DNA of 64,000 nucleotides from Natrarchaeobaculum sulfurireducens (GCF_003430825.1 NZ_CP024047.1:1922001-1986000); one strand, 5' to 3'. Shown: positions 44,940-53,223, numbered from the stretch's first letter. Notes: generated from the letters alone by a model not told the origin. Numbers and translations are program-made.

Positions 44940-45989
44940 ATGATTGACGACACTGACATCCGACTCTGCCGTACGTTCCAGACTGCACCGGCCGCCGTTC
45001 CGAAAGATGACACGGCGAAGTACCTTCGCTCGGGTTTAGAGGCCGAGGGCTTTCAGGCACCTGACTGGCTCGTTCCCGACATGGAAGACGGGACCGCACC
45101 GGATATGAAAGCCGAGGGCCTCGAGAACACGATCGAACTCGTCCCCGAGTACGACTTCCCTGGCGAGATCTGGCCTCGCGTCGAGTGGAGTTACGAGGAC
45201 GAATCGTTCCGCGACCGCGGCCGAGAGCAGATCGACCAACTCGTCGCAGAGATCGGTGACGAGATCGACGGCGTCGTCGTCCCGAAGGTCGGTCGCCTCG
45301 CAGACGTCGAACGCGCGGCCGAGGTCGTCGCCGAGGCGGAAGCCGAACACGGCTACCCCGACGGATCGATCGGGATGTCGATCATCGTCGAGACCGGCCG
45401 CGCTCGATCGGACCTCCGCGAAATAGCGACGTTCGGTGGCGACTCGCGGCTCACCGCGCTCGTTTTCGGCCCCGTCGACTACGCTGCCGAACTCGGCGCA
45501 CGCGATCTCGGCGACGGTCGCCCGCGCTGGGATGGCCTGCTCGAGGCGCTCTCGAACGAGGCGAGCGCTGGCGGGCTGCTCTCGATCGGCGGCCCGTTCG
45601 ACGACCTGTTCAAAGAACGTGCCGGCTTGACCTACTACAACGCCGACGATTACGCCGACCAGGTCGAATACGAAGCCCACCTCGGCCTCGACGGCTCCTG
45701 GTCGCTGTACCCCAAACAGACGATTCAGGCCAACACCATCCACATGCCGACGTCCCAGGAACTCGAGCGTGACGTGAGCAAGATCGAACGCTTCAACGCG
45801 GCCAAACGCGAGGGCACCGGCGCGGTAACCCTCGACGGGCAGATGGTCGACGAAGCCACGTTCAAGGTCTTCCGAAACACCATCCTACAGGTCCGTTCGA
45901 TCCACGACACCCGACCCGAGCAGACCCAGGCCCACTACGATCAGAGTCTGCTCGAGCGCGCGCTCGAACTCGAGTTGTCCTATAGGTAA
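44940..45989 (+). CDS. Beta-methylmalyl-CoA lyase (CitE/HpcH family)
   Basis: The 349-residue HpcH/HpaI-type TIM barrel has LVPDMEDGTAPDMKAEG (metal and CoA region), VVVPKVGRLADVERA, IGMSIIVETGRARSDL, ALVFGPVDYAAEL, and the terminal PKQTIQANTIHMPTSQELE typical of CitE proteins. In the cycle it splits beta-methylmalyl-CoA to glyoxylate and propionyl-CoA; a separate malate synthase would then use glyoxylate. Position at the end of the operon supports this, although malyl-CoA activity cannot be excluded. Confidence 0.92.
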   Translation: MIDDTDIRLCRTFQTAPAAVPKDDTAKYLRSGLEAEGFQAPDWLVPDMEDGTAPDMKAEGLENTIELVPEYDFPGEIWPRVEWSYEDESFRDRGREQIDQLVAEIGDEIDGVVVPKVGRLADVERAAEVVAEAEAEHGYPDGSIGMSIIVETGRARSDLREIATFGGDSRLTALVFGPVDYAAELGARDLGDGRPRWDGLLEALSNEASAGGLLSIGGPFDDLFKERAGLTYYNADDYADQVEYEAHLGLDGSWSLYPKQTIQANTIHMPTSQELERDVSKIERFNAAKREGTGAVTLDGQMVDEATFKVFRNTILQVRSIHDTRPEQTQAHYDQSLLERALELELSYR

Positions 45990-46060
45990 TCGAAACCCGC
46001 AAATTCCAGCGGGAACCGTTCGACCAGCCGGCGTCGTTTTTCAGCCCGTCAGGCGACCGC

Positions 46061-46222
46061 TCATCGAGTCTCGGCATCCGACGACTCCTCGAGCGGCTGG
46101 AAGACGACGCAGTAGCGTTCGGTGGACGATAGGATGGCCACCTGCGTCTCTTCGTCGATGTCTTCGGTCCCGCCGATCTCGAACTCGCGGCCGACGTCCT
46201 CGAACCCGGACGCCGTCGACAC
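46061..46222 (-). pseudogene. C-terminal gene remnant cut by the MITE (OsmC-like?)
   Basis: A frame ending in a TGA at 46061 codes for VSTASGFEDVGREFEIGGTE, then DIDEETQVAILSSTERYCVV and FQPLEESSDAETR. Its codon use is native, and the ERYCVVFQ-type segment resembles the Cys-containing end of OsmC/Ohr-like proteins. The frame runs straight into the 86-bp MITE at 46223 and does not resume past it. It is therefore probably the tail of a gene disrupted or eroded by the insertion. A GTG at 46222 could still start a 53-residue peptide. Confidence 0.5.
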
Positions 46223-46306
46223 CTATAGTACCCACTGCACGTCAGTGCGCACCTGGTCGGCAAGCGGATCGGCGATCAGTGTGTACATCGGTGCAGTTGT
46301 TACTAG
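46223..46306. mobile_element. MITE-like dispersed repeat, copy 2 (84 bp)
   Basis: CTATAGTACCCACTGCACGTCAGTGCGCACCTG at the left and GTGCAGTTGTTACTAG at the right match the copy at 16100-16185. The right TATAG end is shortened to TAG. It interrupts the 46061-46222 frame. Confidence 0.8.
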
Positions 46307-46409
46307 ATCAGTTCGTTTTCGCCTGCACGGACGACTCGCTGCGCTCGTCGTCGTTGCTCGGCCGAAAACGGTTCACGCTCTGGTCGTCGCGAAATACTCG
46401 TCGCAGAAG

Positions 46410-46493
46410 CGGTGGGGATGGGATTTGAACCCATGAGGCTTGTCAGCCAGTTGCTCTCAAGGCAACCGCGTTGGGCCGCTCTGCCACCCCACC
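46410..46493 (-). tRNA. tRNA-Ser (anticodon UGA)
   Basis: On the minus strand an 84-nt class II tRNA folds: acceptor GGTGGGG/CCCCACC with discriminator G, anticodon stem GTTGC/GCAAC with loop CTTGAGA, a long variable arm (TGGCTGACAAGCCTC), and T-arm ATGGG-TTCAAAT-CCCAT. Anticodon TGA reads UCA serine codons. The long variable arm and G73 are serine identity elements. Confidence 0.95.
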
Positions 46494-46526
46494 TCGAGTT
46501 ACGATACCTCGTCCGGTCAAAAATGG

Positions 46527-47276
46527 TTATCGGTCTCGGCCGACCACGAGCGAGCCGTCGGAACCGACCTCGAGACCGAGATCCTCGACTATGGTTGCCG
46601 TCGCCTCGCCACCCGGTCGTTCGGCGACGCGTCGAGCCTCGAGGGTGGCGATCGTTGAACAGAGACCTGACTCGGTGGTGACGCTCGGAAGGGTTGGCGC
46701 GAGGCCGAGGCGAAGGTCTGCGTCGGCGCTTCGGCGGGCCACCGTCTCGAGGTTGGGGCTCGCGTATGCGTCGGTGAAATCGAGAAGGTCGGTAAACCCT
46801 GCAACGTACGTTTGGCCGGCCGAAGACGGCCCCAAAACGACGTCGTATCGTCGCAGCGACATGGCCACGCTGTCGATTTCTGCCCGCCTGACCAGCGGCA
46901 CCGTCGGCTCGAGGACGGCGACGCCGTCGACGTTCTCGCGTTCGATGAGGTGAGTGACCGTATTCCCAACGCGCGCCGATCGCGTCGAGCCGACCTGGCG
47001 TTCGAAGCGAACCGTCGAGACGTCCTCGAGGGCGGCGTCGGCCAGCGTTCGGATCTCGGATTCGGGGTCGTCGCCGACGTACTCCTGTGGAAGCGTCTTT
47101 TCGTCCCGGTAATTGATCAAGAGGTCGCCGCCGCTGTCGGCCGCCGCGTGTAGCACGTCGGTCACGGCGGCCTCGTAGAGGGATGCCGTCGCGTCCGCGG
47201 TCAGTGACGTTTTCTCGGTGAGCGACGAGAGCACGAGTCCAGCTCGAGGTGGATCGACTGGTACGACGACGATCAT
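46527..47276 (-). CDS. Predicted nucleotidyl/glycosyltransferase-like protein (DUF2064/CofC-like)
   Basis: The 249-residue protein begins MIVVVPVDPPRAGLVLSSL and contains VGNTVTHLIERENVDGVAVLEP and RRYDVVLGPSSAGQTYVAGF. This succession resembles the GT-A fold of CofC/DUF2064 proteins, where a conserved Asp-Gly or GP-G region binds the nucleotide. The clear GlxxP/D metal motif of genuine CofC is not evident, so a nucleotidyl-transfer role is an inference. Common as an unassigned haloarchaeal gene next to tRNA-Ser. Confidence 0.65.
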   Translation of the reverse strand: MIVVVPVDPPRAGLVLSSLTEKTSLTADATASLYEAAVTDVLHAAADSGGDLLINYRDEKTLPQEYVGDDPESEIRTLADAALEDVSTVRFERQVGSTRSARVGNTVTHLIERENVDGVAVLEPTVPLVRRAEIDSVAMSLRRYDVVLGPSSAGQTYVAGFTDLLDFTDAYASPNLETVARRSADADLRLGLAPTLPSVTTESGLCSTIATLEARRVAERPGGEATATIVEDLGLEVGSDGSLVVGRDR

Positions 47277-47525
47277 ACGCTACAGTGCGTTCTCTCGGGT
47301 CTTGAACGCGACGTTTGAGCGATCCTCACGCGCAAGTTGAACAGACAGTTGATGTCGCACTTCGTCTGGCGAGCAAACGAGACGACTGCGTACGAATGGC
47401 GAAGTGACCCGACCGATACTGTTCGACAGACCGAGTGTCCACAGTCACCAGCCGGAGGTGGTGAATTGGTTTCAGTGACGGTTCTCCGACAGCACACCGA
47501 GCGGAAGTCATCGTCGACGCATATC

Positions 47526-47533
47526 TATTATAA
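47526..47533 (+). promoter_or_regulatory. TATA box of the small membrane protein gene
   Basis: TATTATAA lies 24-31 nt before the ATG at 47557; leaderless transcript expected. Confidence 0.65.
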
Positions 47534-47556
47534 CGATCGAGTGAGATAGAAGAGAC

Positions 47557-47781
47557 ATGGAACAACGTTCACTCTCGATAGTCGGCCTTACTGGTGTAGT
47601 GAGTATCCTGGGGCTCGCCGTTCTCGGCGGCTACGGGCTTCTCACGGGCATCCTACTCGAGCCGTCGGCTGCGTTGGTTGCCCCGACCGTCGCAACGCTG
47701 GTCGTCACCGTGGTCGTGGTCGGCGCTCTGATCGGTCTCGGCGCCGGATCGAAACGCTGGCGGCAGAACCCCTACTGGTAA
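47557..47781 (+). CDS. Two-span small membrane protein
   Basis: The 74-residue protein has two hydrophobic helices (about 8-29 and 37-60) and a basic-aromatic C-terminal tail (GSKRWRQNPYW). No Cys or charged catalytic residues. A strong promoter precedes it. Likely a conserved haloarchaeal membrane protein of unknown role; it converges on the uracil-DNA-glycosylase-like gene with a 17-base gap. Confidence 0.82.
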   Translation: MEQRSLSIVGLTGVVSILGLAVLGGYGLLTGILLEPSAALVAPTVATLVVTVVVVGALIGLGAGSKRWRQNPYW

Positions 47782-47798
47782 CGCGTCGTTCGTCCGAG

Positions 47799-48407
47799 CT
47801 ATCGTTCGCGCCGCCCCTTGGTCTGTCGATAATCCGTCGCCAGGAGCTGTGCGAAGTGTTCGACCCACGACTGGGTCTGAGTCTCCGATTGTCGTTGCGG
47901 GTCGATCATCGGGACGATCGCGAAGCCTCGGCCGCGGATCGTCGTTGCGTGACGCTCCGGCAACCTGAGTTCCGACGCAGGCGTTCTGGTATACTCTTCG
48001 GCGAGTTCGACGAGCGCTCGCTCGCCGACCGGGACCAGAATCTCCGGGTTAATCATCCTGATCTCGGCCTCGAGGTAGGGATCGCAGTTCGCGACCTCCT
48101 CGTCTGCCGGCGATCGCTCGGGATGGCGACACCGGGTCAGGAGAGTGAGATACGCGTTTTCGAGGCCAGGTCGCTCTGACGGCGACGTCGCATCACAGAG
48201 GCCGAGGCGCTCGAGCAGTCGCCGGAGCGTCGTCCCCGACTCCGGTTCGACTGTCCCGTCAGTCGCGAACGGGACGCCTGCCGCATCCGCCGCAGACGAC
48301 GGTCGCTCACCGACGAACAGGAAGTCCGCGGCTACGTCCCCGTACCCGTGAACGACCTGCGTTCGCGTCTCACAGAGCGCCGGACAGTTCTGACACTCTT
48401 CGTCCAT
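47799..48407 (-). CDS. Uracil-DNA glycosylase superfamily protein, atypical
   Basis: The 202-residue protein has the iron-sulfur UDG layout: N-terminal MDEECQNCPALCETR, FLFVGERPSSAADAAGVPF as motif 1, and LLTRCRHPERSPADEEVANCDPYLEAEI with the second Cys pair, then ILVPVGERALVELAEE. The usual HPS/HPA motif near the end is replaced by VPMIDPQ, and motif 1 lacks the GEAPG consensus. Fold and cluster are very likely; normal uracil excision is not assured. The ATG at 48407 brings the first Cys pair to residues 5 and 8; a GTG-type upstream extension is also open. Confidence 0.82.
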   Translation of the reverse strand: MDEECQNCPALCETRTQVVHGYGDVAADFLFVGERPSSAADAAGVPFATDGTVEPESGTTLRRLLERLGLCDATSPSERPGLENAYLTLLTRCRHPERSPADEEVANCDPYLEAEIRMINPEILVPVGERALVELAEEYTRTPASELRLPERHATTIRGRGFAIVPMIDPQRQSETQTQSWVEHFAQLLATDYRQTKGRRER

Positions 48408-48508
48408 GTTGTACGGATTGGATCGCGATCGCTGTGCTGGGTCCACACGCCTCCCTGGGGTGGCACGATGAAAAACGACGCGGACGGCAACGGGCCGACC
48501 GGTTCGGT

Positions 48509-48549
48509 CTCGAGACCGTCCGACAGACAGGCTCGAGACCGTCCGACAG
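48509..48549. repeat. Two direct 18-bp repeats
   Basis: CTCGAGACCGTCCGACAG occurs at 48509-48526 and 48532-48549, exact copies 23 bases apart. They lie between the 75-residue gene and the glycosylase-like gene, just after the former's stop. Confidence 0.85.
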
Positions 48550-48566
48550 GTCGAAGACGACGCCAG

Positions 48567-48794
48567 CTAGCGGTCGAGTCCGCCGCGTTCGGTGACCTCG
48601 AGAATGAACTTGACGTTCCGAACGATCTCTTCGGGCGTGGTCTCTTCGGTCGGATCGTAGAGATCACTGGTCCGGTAGAGGATGTTTGCGAGCTGTTTGC
48701 TTTCGCTCGTCTCGTCACGGATTTCGTCCGCGATCTCGCGGAGGAACGCGACGCGTTCGGGATCTGCATCGAATGTTCGATCATCGGTTCCCAT
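48567..48794 (-). CDS. Small acidic helical protein of 75 residues
   Basis: The protein reads MGTDDRTFDADPERVAFLRE in its start and ends ILEVTERGGLDR; the middle has IADEIRDETSESKQLANILYR. It is acidic, soluble and helical, with native codon use. It lies 5 bases after the Mrp stop, so it is in the same transcript. A GTG at 48803 is an alternative. No function known. Confidence 0.8.
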   Translation of the reverse strand: MGTDDRTFDADPERVAFLREIADEIRDETSESKQLANILYRTSDLYDPTEETTPEEIVRNVKFILEVTERGGLDR

Positions 48795-48799
48795 GGAGA

Positions 48800-49876
48800 T
48801 CACCGGTCGGCGGATGCCGTCTCGTCGCCCCGACGCTGGGAAACCTTCCGTCGGTGTACGATCCCCGTGTTGTTCGCAACGTTCTCCGTGATCGTTCGGA
48901 ACGCGTCACCGGTCTGGCTGTCGTCCTCGAGGACGGTTGGCCTACCGCCGTCGCCACCCTCTCTGACGGCGGGATCGAGTGGAATGCTCCCGAGGAACGG
49001 TAACTCGTGTTCGTCGGCGAAGGCTTCGCCACCCCCCGACCCGAAGATGTCGTGCTGGCTGTCACAGTCCGGACAGGCGAACGTCGACATGTTCTCTGCG
49101 ATGCCGAGGACGATGGTTTCGTGGGTGGCGAACATCTCGAGACCCTTGCGGGCGTCGTCGAGAGCGACGTCCTGGGGCGTCGTAACGATGACTGCGCCGG
49201 TGACGGGCATCGTCTGGAGCATCGTCAACTGGGTGTCGCCCGTCCCCGGAGGCAGGTCCACGATCAGGTAATCGAGGTGGCCCCACTCGACGTCCTCCGT
49301 TAGCTGTGTGATGACCTTGTGGACCATCGGGCCGCGCCAGATTACGGGGTCGTCCTTGCCCGTGAGAAAGGCCATGCTCATCAGTTTCACGCCGTACTTC
49401 TCCGGTGGGACGAGCGTCTCGTCTTCGGTCGCCTGTGGCGGTTCGTCGGCGTCGACCATCCGGGGGACGTTCGGCCCGTAGATGTCCGCATCGAACAGTC
49501 CGACGCGAGCGCCAAGCCGTGACAGTCCTGCCGCGAGATTGACCGACACGGTCGACTTGCCGACACCCCCCTTTCCGGACGCGACCGCGATGACGTTCTT
49601 GACGTTCGCTAGCACCTGTTCTTCTCCCGACCGGCCGTCCCGGTCCGGAATAGTCGCCGACAACTCGGACTCGAGGCCGGCCTCCTCGAGCGTCTCCCGA
49701 ACGGCGGCGGCGATGTTCGATTCCGTCGGCGAGTACGGCGCGCCGAGTGCGAGGTCGACGGTGACTGTCTCACCGTCGACAGACACATCGTTGACCAGCC
49801 CAAGTGAGACAATGTCGTCGCTGAGTTCCGGATCCTCGACTTCCCGGAGACGGTCGCGAACGTCGTCTTCGTCCAT
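48800..49876 (-). CDS. Mrp/NBP35-type iron-sulfur carrier P-loop ATPase
   Basis: The 358-residue protein has an N-terminal DUF59/MIP18-like domain (VEDPELSDDIVSLGLVNDV) and a P-loop ATPase domain with deviant Walker A VASGKGGVGKSTVSVNLA. VGLFDADIYGPNVPRM, LIVDLPPGTGDTQLT, and the CPDC motif in STFACPDCDSQ (the Fe-S ligands) follow. It should carry 4Fe-4S clusters to apoproteins, for example aconitase. The ATG at 49876 starts MDEDDVRDRLREV. It is followed by a 75-residue gene in the same unit. Confidence 0.95.
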   Translation of the reverse strand: MDEDDVRDRLREVEDPELSDDIVSLGLVNDVSVDGETVTVDLALGAPYSPTESNIAAAVRETLEEAGLESELSATIPDRDGRSGEEQVLANVKNVIAVASGKGGVGKSTVSVNLAAGLSRLGARVGLFDADIYGPNVPRMVDADEPPQATEDETLVPPEKYGVKLMSMAFLTGKDDPVIWRGPMVHKVITQLTEDVEWGHLDYLIVDLPPGTGDTQLTMLQTMPVTGAVIVTTPQDVALDDARKGLEMFATHETIVLGIAENMSTFACPDCDSQHDIFGSGGGEAFADEHELPFLGSIPLDPAVREGGDGGRPTVLEDDSQTGDAFRTITENVANNTGIVHRRKVSQRRGDETASADR

Positions 49877-49936
49877 ATTCAAACGTACTTCCGGGCGTCG
49901 AAAAGGGTTGTGTTCGGCTACCACCGCTCACGCTGG

Positions 49937-50260
49937 CTACCGCTCGAAATCGAACCGCGGCCCGCCGTACGTCGGCGGGTCGGGCTCGAGCTCGACGCCG
50001 CGTTCGTACCGAACGAAGTTCAGATAGTAGGGCCGCCCACAGCCGTCGATCGACTCTCCCTCGAGGTCCGTAACCGGGCCGTCCTCGCCGCAGACGAACG
50101 CGATTCCGTCCGCCGACTCGAGGTCGTCGTCGTCCGGCGTGGCGTACTCCCAGCCAGGCTGGGCGAGTTTCGTGACGGAGCGATCCGCGAGATCCGGAGC
50201 GCGTTCGACGCTCGTCACGGCCTTGCAGTGTGGACAGGTGTACCGAACGGTGACGGTCAT
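49937..50260 (-). CDS. Zinc-ribbon hypothetical protein
   Basis: The 107-residue protein has an N-terminal CPHCKAV and two later Cys (VCGEDG, GCGRPY), which suggests a split zinc site. It is acidic and ends YGGPRFDFER. Single-domain proteins like this are frequent in haloarchaea, with no assigned role. The start (MTVTVRYTCPHC) places the zinc site at the N-terminus as expected; the 62-codon upstream frame is hydrophobic but runs over a promoter region. Divergent from the DUF5783-type gene. Confidence 0.8.
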   Translation of the reverse strand: MTVTVRYTCPHCKAVTSVERAPDLADRSVTKLAQPGWEYATPDDDDLESADGIAFVCGEDGPVTDLEGESIDGCGRPYYLNFVRYERGVELEPDPPTYGGPRFDFER

Positions 50261-50350
50261 CGAAGGGTCTAGGTACCGCGTTGACCTAAGACTGCGGCCT
50301 CCACTCAGTCGTTCCGAACCGTTTACTCGGTCGCACCCGCAGTGAGGGCC

Positions 50351-50728
50351 ATGACCGAGTTCGATTCCGAGAAGTTCGATCAGAAGTACGTCCACTATTT
50401 CGACGAACTCCAGGCCGCGTACTCGAACGCCTACCAGCAACTCCACGGGCAGTGTGACTCGACGGTGCTCAAAGCGATCGACCGCAAGGTGCTCGCAGAG
50501 AGCGAACCGTTCTACGTGGGAGCGACGGAAGGCGAGCTAGCGAACGACTCGAGCGGGCAGTACGCGGGCGCAACCGACAGCCCGTTCCGGGTCGAGCTTC
50601 CCGACGACGTCCCCGACCGCGTCGGTCGCGTTGCTGACCACGACCAGTTCGACGTCGTCCTCGCCGAACTGGTCGAACGTATCGAACGGGAACTCGAGCG
50701 ACAGTTCGAGTTCGAGTCGGACGACTGA
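50351..50728 (+). CDS. DUF5783-type haloarchaeal protein
   Basis: The 125-residue acidic protein starts MTEFDSEKFDQKYVHYFDEL and contains VLKAIDRKVLAESEPFYVG, the pattern I associate with the haloarchaeal DUF5783 family. It is soluble; no catalytic motif is seen. The GTG three codons upstream is less likely. The gene is monocistronic, divergent from the zinc-ribbon gene. Confidence 0.85.
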   Translation: MTEFDSEKFDQKYVHYFDELQAAYSNAYQQLHGQCDSTVLKAIDRKVLAESEPFYVGATEGELANDSSGQYAGATDSPFRVELPDDVPDRVGRVADHDQFDVVLAELVERIERELERQFEFESDD

Positions 50729-50777
50729 CTGCTGGGCGTACTCAAAGCCGATCACCGCTCGCGACCGACCAGGTCGG

Positions 50778-51299
50778 TCAACTGGCAGTCACGAGTAACT
50801 CCTCGTTCGGTTCGTCGTCCGCCCAGTTCGTTCCGGCCGGTGGCTGGACTTCGAACTCGACGGTGCCGGTGTGCTGGTCCGGCGGGAGCGTTAGGTCTAC
50901 CGCGTTGAAGTCGAACTTTACTTCGTTTTCGCTCGTGTCCGGATTAGTGGTCTGTTCGACGAGTGCGTCGTCCATCCGGGCTGCACCCGGAACTGCGACG
51001 ACCGTCGCGTTAGGGACCTCGTTCCCGTCTTCGTCAACGACGAACACGCTGAACGACTCTGCCTCGCTGCTGTCTGCCTCGAGCGTTTCGGCTTCGAACT
51101 CCACGTCGACTTCGGTATCACCCTCGAACGTATCGATCCCGCCGAGGATCTGTAACATGAGACCGAGCGATACGACACCGATAACGAGCGCGATCACGAG
51201 TCTGATCGGTAAGCCTTCGATCGCTCGATCGTCCTCGTGCAACGACCGCCTCGAACTGGAGCGTCGAACCGTCGGTTCGTTTCCGTTCCCTGCCTGCAT
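50778..51299 (-). CDS. Pilin-like single-span surface protein with Ig-like domain
   Basis: The 173-residue protein has a charged head containing EDDRAIEGLPIR, then one long hydrophobic helix (about 32-52), and an acidic extracellular part with an Ig-like stretch, VFVVDEDGNEVPNATVVAVP. DRA followed by a nonpolar residue and a Glu resembles the archaeal class III prepilin cleavage region, so it could be a pilin-like subunit. It is divergent from the HerA-like ATPase gene at the left edge of the pilus-like locus. No Cys. Confidence 0.72.
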   Translation of the reverse strand: MQAGNGNEPTVRRSSSRRSLHEDDRAIEGLPIRLVIALVIGVVSLGLMLQILGGIDTFEGDTEVDVEFEAETLEADSSEAESFSVFVVDEDGNEVPNATVVAVPGAARMDDALVEQTTNPDTSENEVKFDFNAVDLTLPPDQHTGTVEFEVQPPAGTNWADDEPNEELLVTAS

Positions 51300-51373
51300 G
51301 CCGTGGTTGGTCCCGTCATCTAACTTAAACAGTCGGACGAAGGTTGACGTACGAGAAGGAAACGAACACCGGC

Positions 51374-52429
51374 ATGCGTTTCGTTATCGGACGTGGAGTC
51401 GACGCCGGGACGGACCAGACCGGTCACGTCGGGCAGTATCGAGCACTGGACGGAAGTGAGGGGGCAAACCTGTATCTCGATCTCGACAGTCCGCACGCGA
51501 CGCTGATCGTTGGCAAGCGAGGGTACGGAAAGTCGTTTACGCTGGGAGTCGTTGCCGAAGAACTCGCCAGGGTATCGGGCGTCGCACCGGTTATCGTCGA
51601 TCCGATGGGAGTGTTCTCGACGCTCGCCGCGCCCGCCGAGGGCGAGCCCGTCCCAGCGGACGTCGTCGACGAACCATCGATTTCGGCCGATGTGCTCGAT
51701 CCACGCTCGTGGTGTTCGCTGCTCGGACTCTCGCCCGAGAGTGCCGCCGGGGCGCTCGTCTGGGAAGCCGCCCAAGAAGCGGAGTCGCTCGAGACGATGC
51801 GACGTCACGTCGAGGGAAGCGACGCACCGGAGGTCGATAGACGAGCAGCGATCAACCACCTCTCGCTGGCCGATTCGTGGGACGTCTTCGATCCCGATGG
51901 CCTCGACGCGGCGACGCTCTCGAGCGGCGCCGTCTCCGTCGTCGACGTCTCGGGGCTCGATTCGGCCCCGATGAACGCCGTTTGCCGGGGGATCGGGGAA
52001 GGACTCTATCGCGCACGCGTCGACGAGACGATCGATCGACTCCCGTGGCTGCTGATCGACGAAGCCCACACGTTCTTCGCCGGTGTCGCCAAGGCCGCAC
52101 TCCACACGATTCTTACACGCGGGCGCGCTCCGGGTGTGAGTCTCGTCCTCGCGACACAACGGCCCAGCGCCGTCTCCGAGACAGCGATCTCTCAGTCCGA
52201 CGTGTTGATCTCGCATCGCCTGACCGCGGAGGCCGACCTCGAGGCGCTTGCCGCCGCCCAGCCGATATATCTGAACGAGTCGCTCAAGGAACGACTCCCA
52301 ACGGAACCAGGGGAAGTCGTGGTTATCGACGACGCGACCGAGACGGTTCACGCGGCACGGATTCGGGTTCGAGATACACCACACGGTGGCGATAGTCCGA
52401 GCGCGCGCGACGTGGCCGGTCTCGAGTGA
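51374..52429 (+). CDS. HerA/VirB4-like ATP-binding protein
   Basis: The 351-residue P-loop ATPase has a clear Walker A (IVGKRGYGKSFTLG, about residues 46-55), a Walker B LLIDEAHTFF near residue 220, and a sensor-type VLATQRPSAV stretch. It matches the HerA/FtsK-like superfamily that pumps DNA or protein, and it is smaller than true HerA. It begins the pilus-like locus. I start at ATG 51374; an in-frame TTG at 51344 would add 10 residues. No membrane span. Confidence 0.88.
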   Translation: MRFVIGRGVDAGTDQTGHVGQYRALDGSEGANLYLDLDSPHATLIVGKRGYGKSFTLGVVAEELARVSGVAPVIVDPMGVFSTLAAPAEGEPVPADVVDEPSISADVLDPRSWCSLLGLSPESAAGALVWEAAQEAESLETMRRHVEGSDAPEVDRRAAINHLSLADSWDVFDPDGLDAATLSSGAVSVVDVSGLDSAPMNAVCRGIGEGLYRARVDETIDRLPWLLIDEAHTFFAGVAKAALHTILTRGRAPGVSLVLATQRPSAVSETAISQSDVLISHRLTAEADLEALAAAQPIYLNESLKERLPTEPGEVVVIDDATETVHAARIRVRDTPHGGDSPSARDVAGLE

Positions 52430-52488
52430 TCTCGAGCGGATCATCCGTTCGACTCGTTGCCGGGCAGCCACCCATTGTGATATTGTAG

Positions 52489-52496
52489 TTTAAATA
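52489..52496 (+). promoter_or_regulatory. TATA box before the coiled-coil gene
   Basis: TTTAAATA, 23-30 nt before the ATG at 52519. Confidence 0.65.
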
Positions 52497-52518
52497 CGAT
52501 CGGGCAAGCAACAGGGGT

Positions 52519-53223
52519 ATGACGGATATCGATCGGCTCGATCAGCGGCTGGCTGCCGTCGAGCGCGTCGTCGTCGACGGCGACGTGACGCTCGAGGGAC
52601 TGTCGGAGTTGACGTCGGTCGTAGAAGCCGTTGCCGAACTCGAATCGCGTCTCGAAGAACAAGAGGGTCGCCTTGCTGACCTCGAGGCGTCGGTGCAGTC
52701 GGTCGAAGGCTACGTCGGAACCATCGAGTCGGTCAACGACGACGTCGAACGACACGCAGCGTCCGCTATCGCCACGGTCGACAGACTCGAGCGTCGCATC
52801 GACACCCTCGAGGTCGAACTCGACGACCTCCAAGATGGCCTCCTCGAGGACGAACCGACGGCACAAAGCGGGGGCGATAGGGGAGAGGATGGCGGAAGAG
52901 AGGAGACCGGGAGCGATGACAGCGATGGCGATGGCGATGGCGATGGCGATTCCAGGAACCAGACGGCCGGAGACGGCTCGACGGTCTTCGAGTTCCGATC
53001 GTCCGACGAGAACCCGTCGCCCGAGCGATTAGTCGGGGAAATCGTCGGGAGCGAACCGCGGTCGTTCGTCGACGACGGCGTCGAGAGGCCGGTATCATCG
53101 GCGAACCAGATGGCAGTCGATTCCGCAATAAACGAGGGCGAACCGTCGACAACCGACGCCGACGGCGACACCGATGCCGATGACGGCAGTCTACTCGGAT
53201 CGCTGCGGTCGCGGTTGTCATGA
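52519..53223 (+). CDS. Coiled-coil protein with acidic disordered tail
   Basis: The 234-residue protein shows an uninterrupted heptad pattern in residues 5-115 (LAAVERVVVDGDVTLEGL, VEAVAELESRLEEQEGRL, VDRLERRIDTLEVELDDL). An acidic, Gly/Asp-rich tract with an alternating GDGDGDGDGD run and a disordered tail follow. I connect it with a haloarchaeal DUF7310-like coiled-coil family found next to pilus ATPases. It overlaps the next gene by 4 bases (ATGA). No membrane span. Likely a scaffold in the pilus-like locus. Confidence 0.8.
   Translation: MTDIDRLDQRLAAVERVVVDGDVTLEGLSELTSVVEAVAELESRLEEQEGRLADLEASVQSVEGYVGTIESVNDDVERHAASAIATVDRLERRIDTLEVELDDLQDGLLEDEPTAQSGGDRGEDGGREETGSDDSDGDGDGDGDSRNQTAGDGSTVFEFRSSDENPSPERLVGEIVGSEPRSFVDDGVERPVSSANQMAVDSAINEGEPSTTDADGDTDADDGSLLGSLRSRLS

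Noticed and set aside
47337-47549. A 70-codon plus-strand frame before the small membrane protein
   Set aside because: It runs over the promoter of the next gene and lacks halophilic composition.
52920-52950. A GATGGC-type hexanucleotide run that could be taken for a repeat locus
   Set aside because: It is a coding Asp-Gly run in the coiled-coil protein's tail rather than a separate element.
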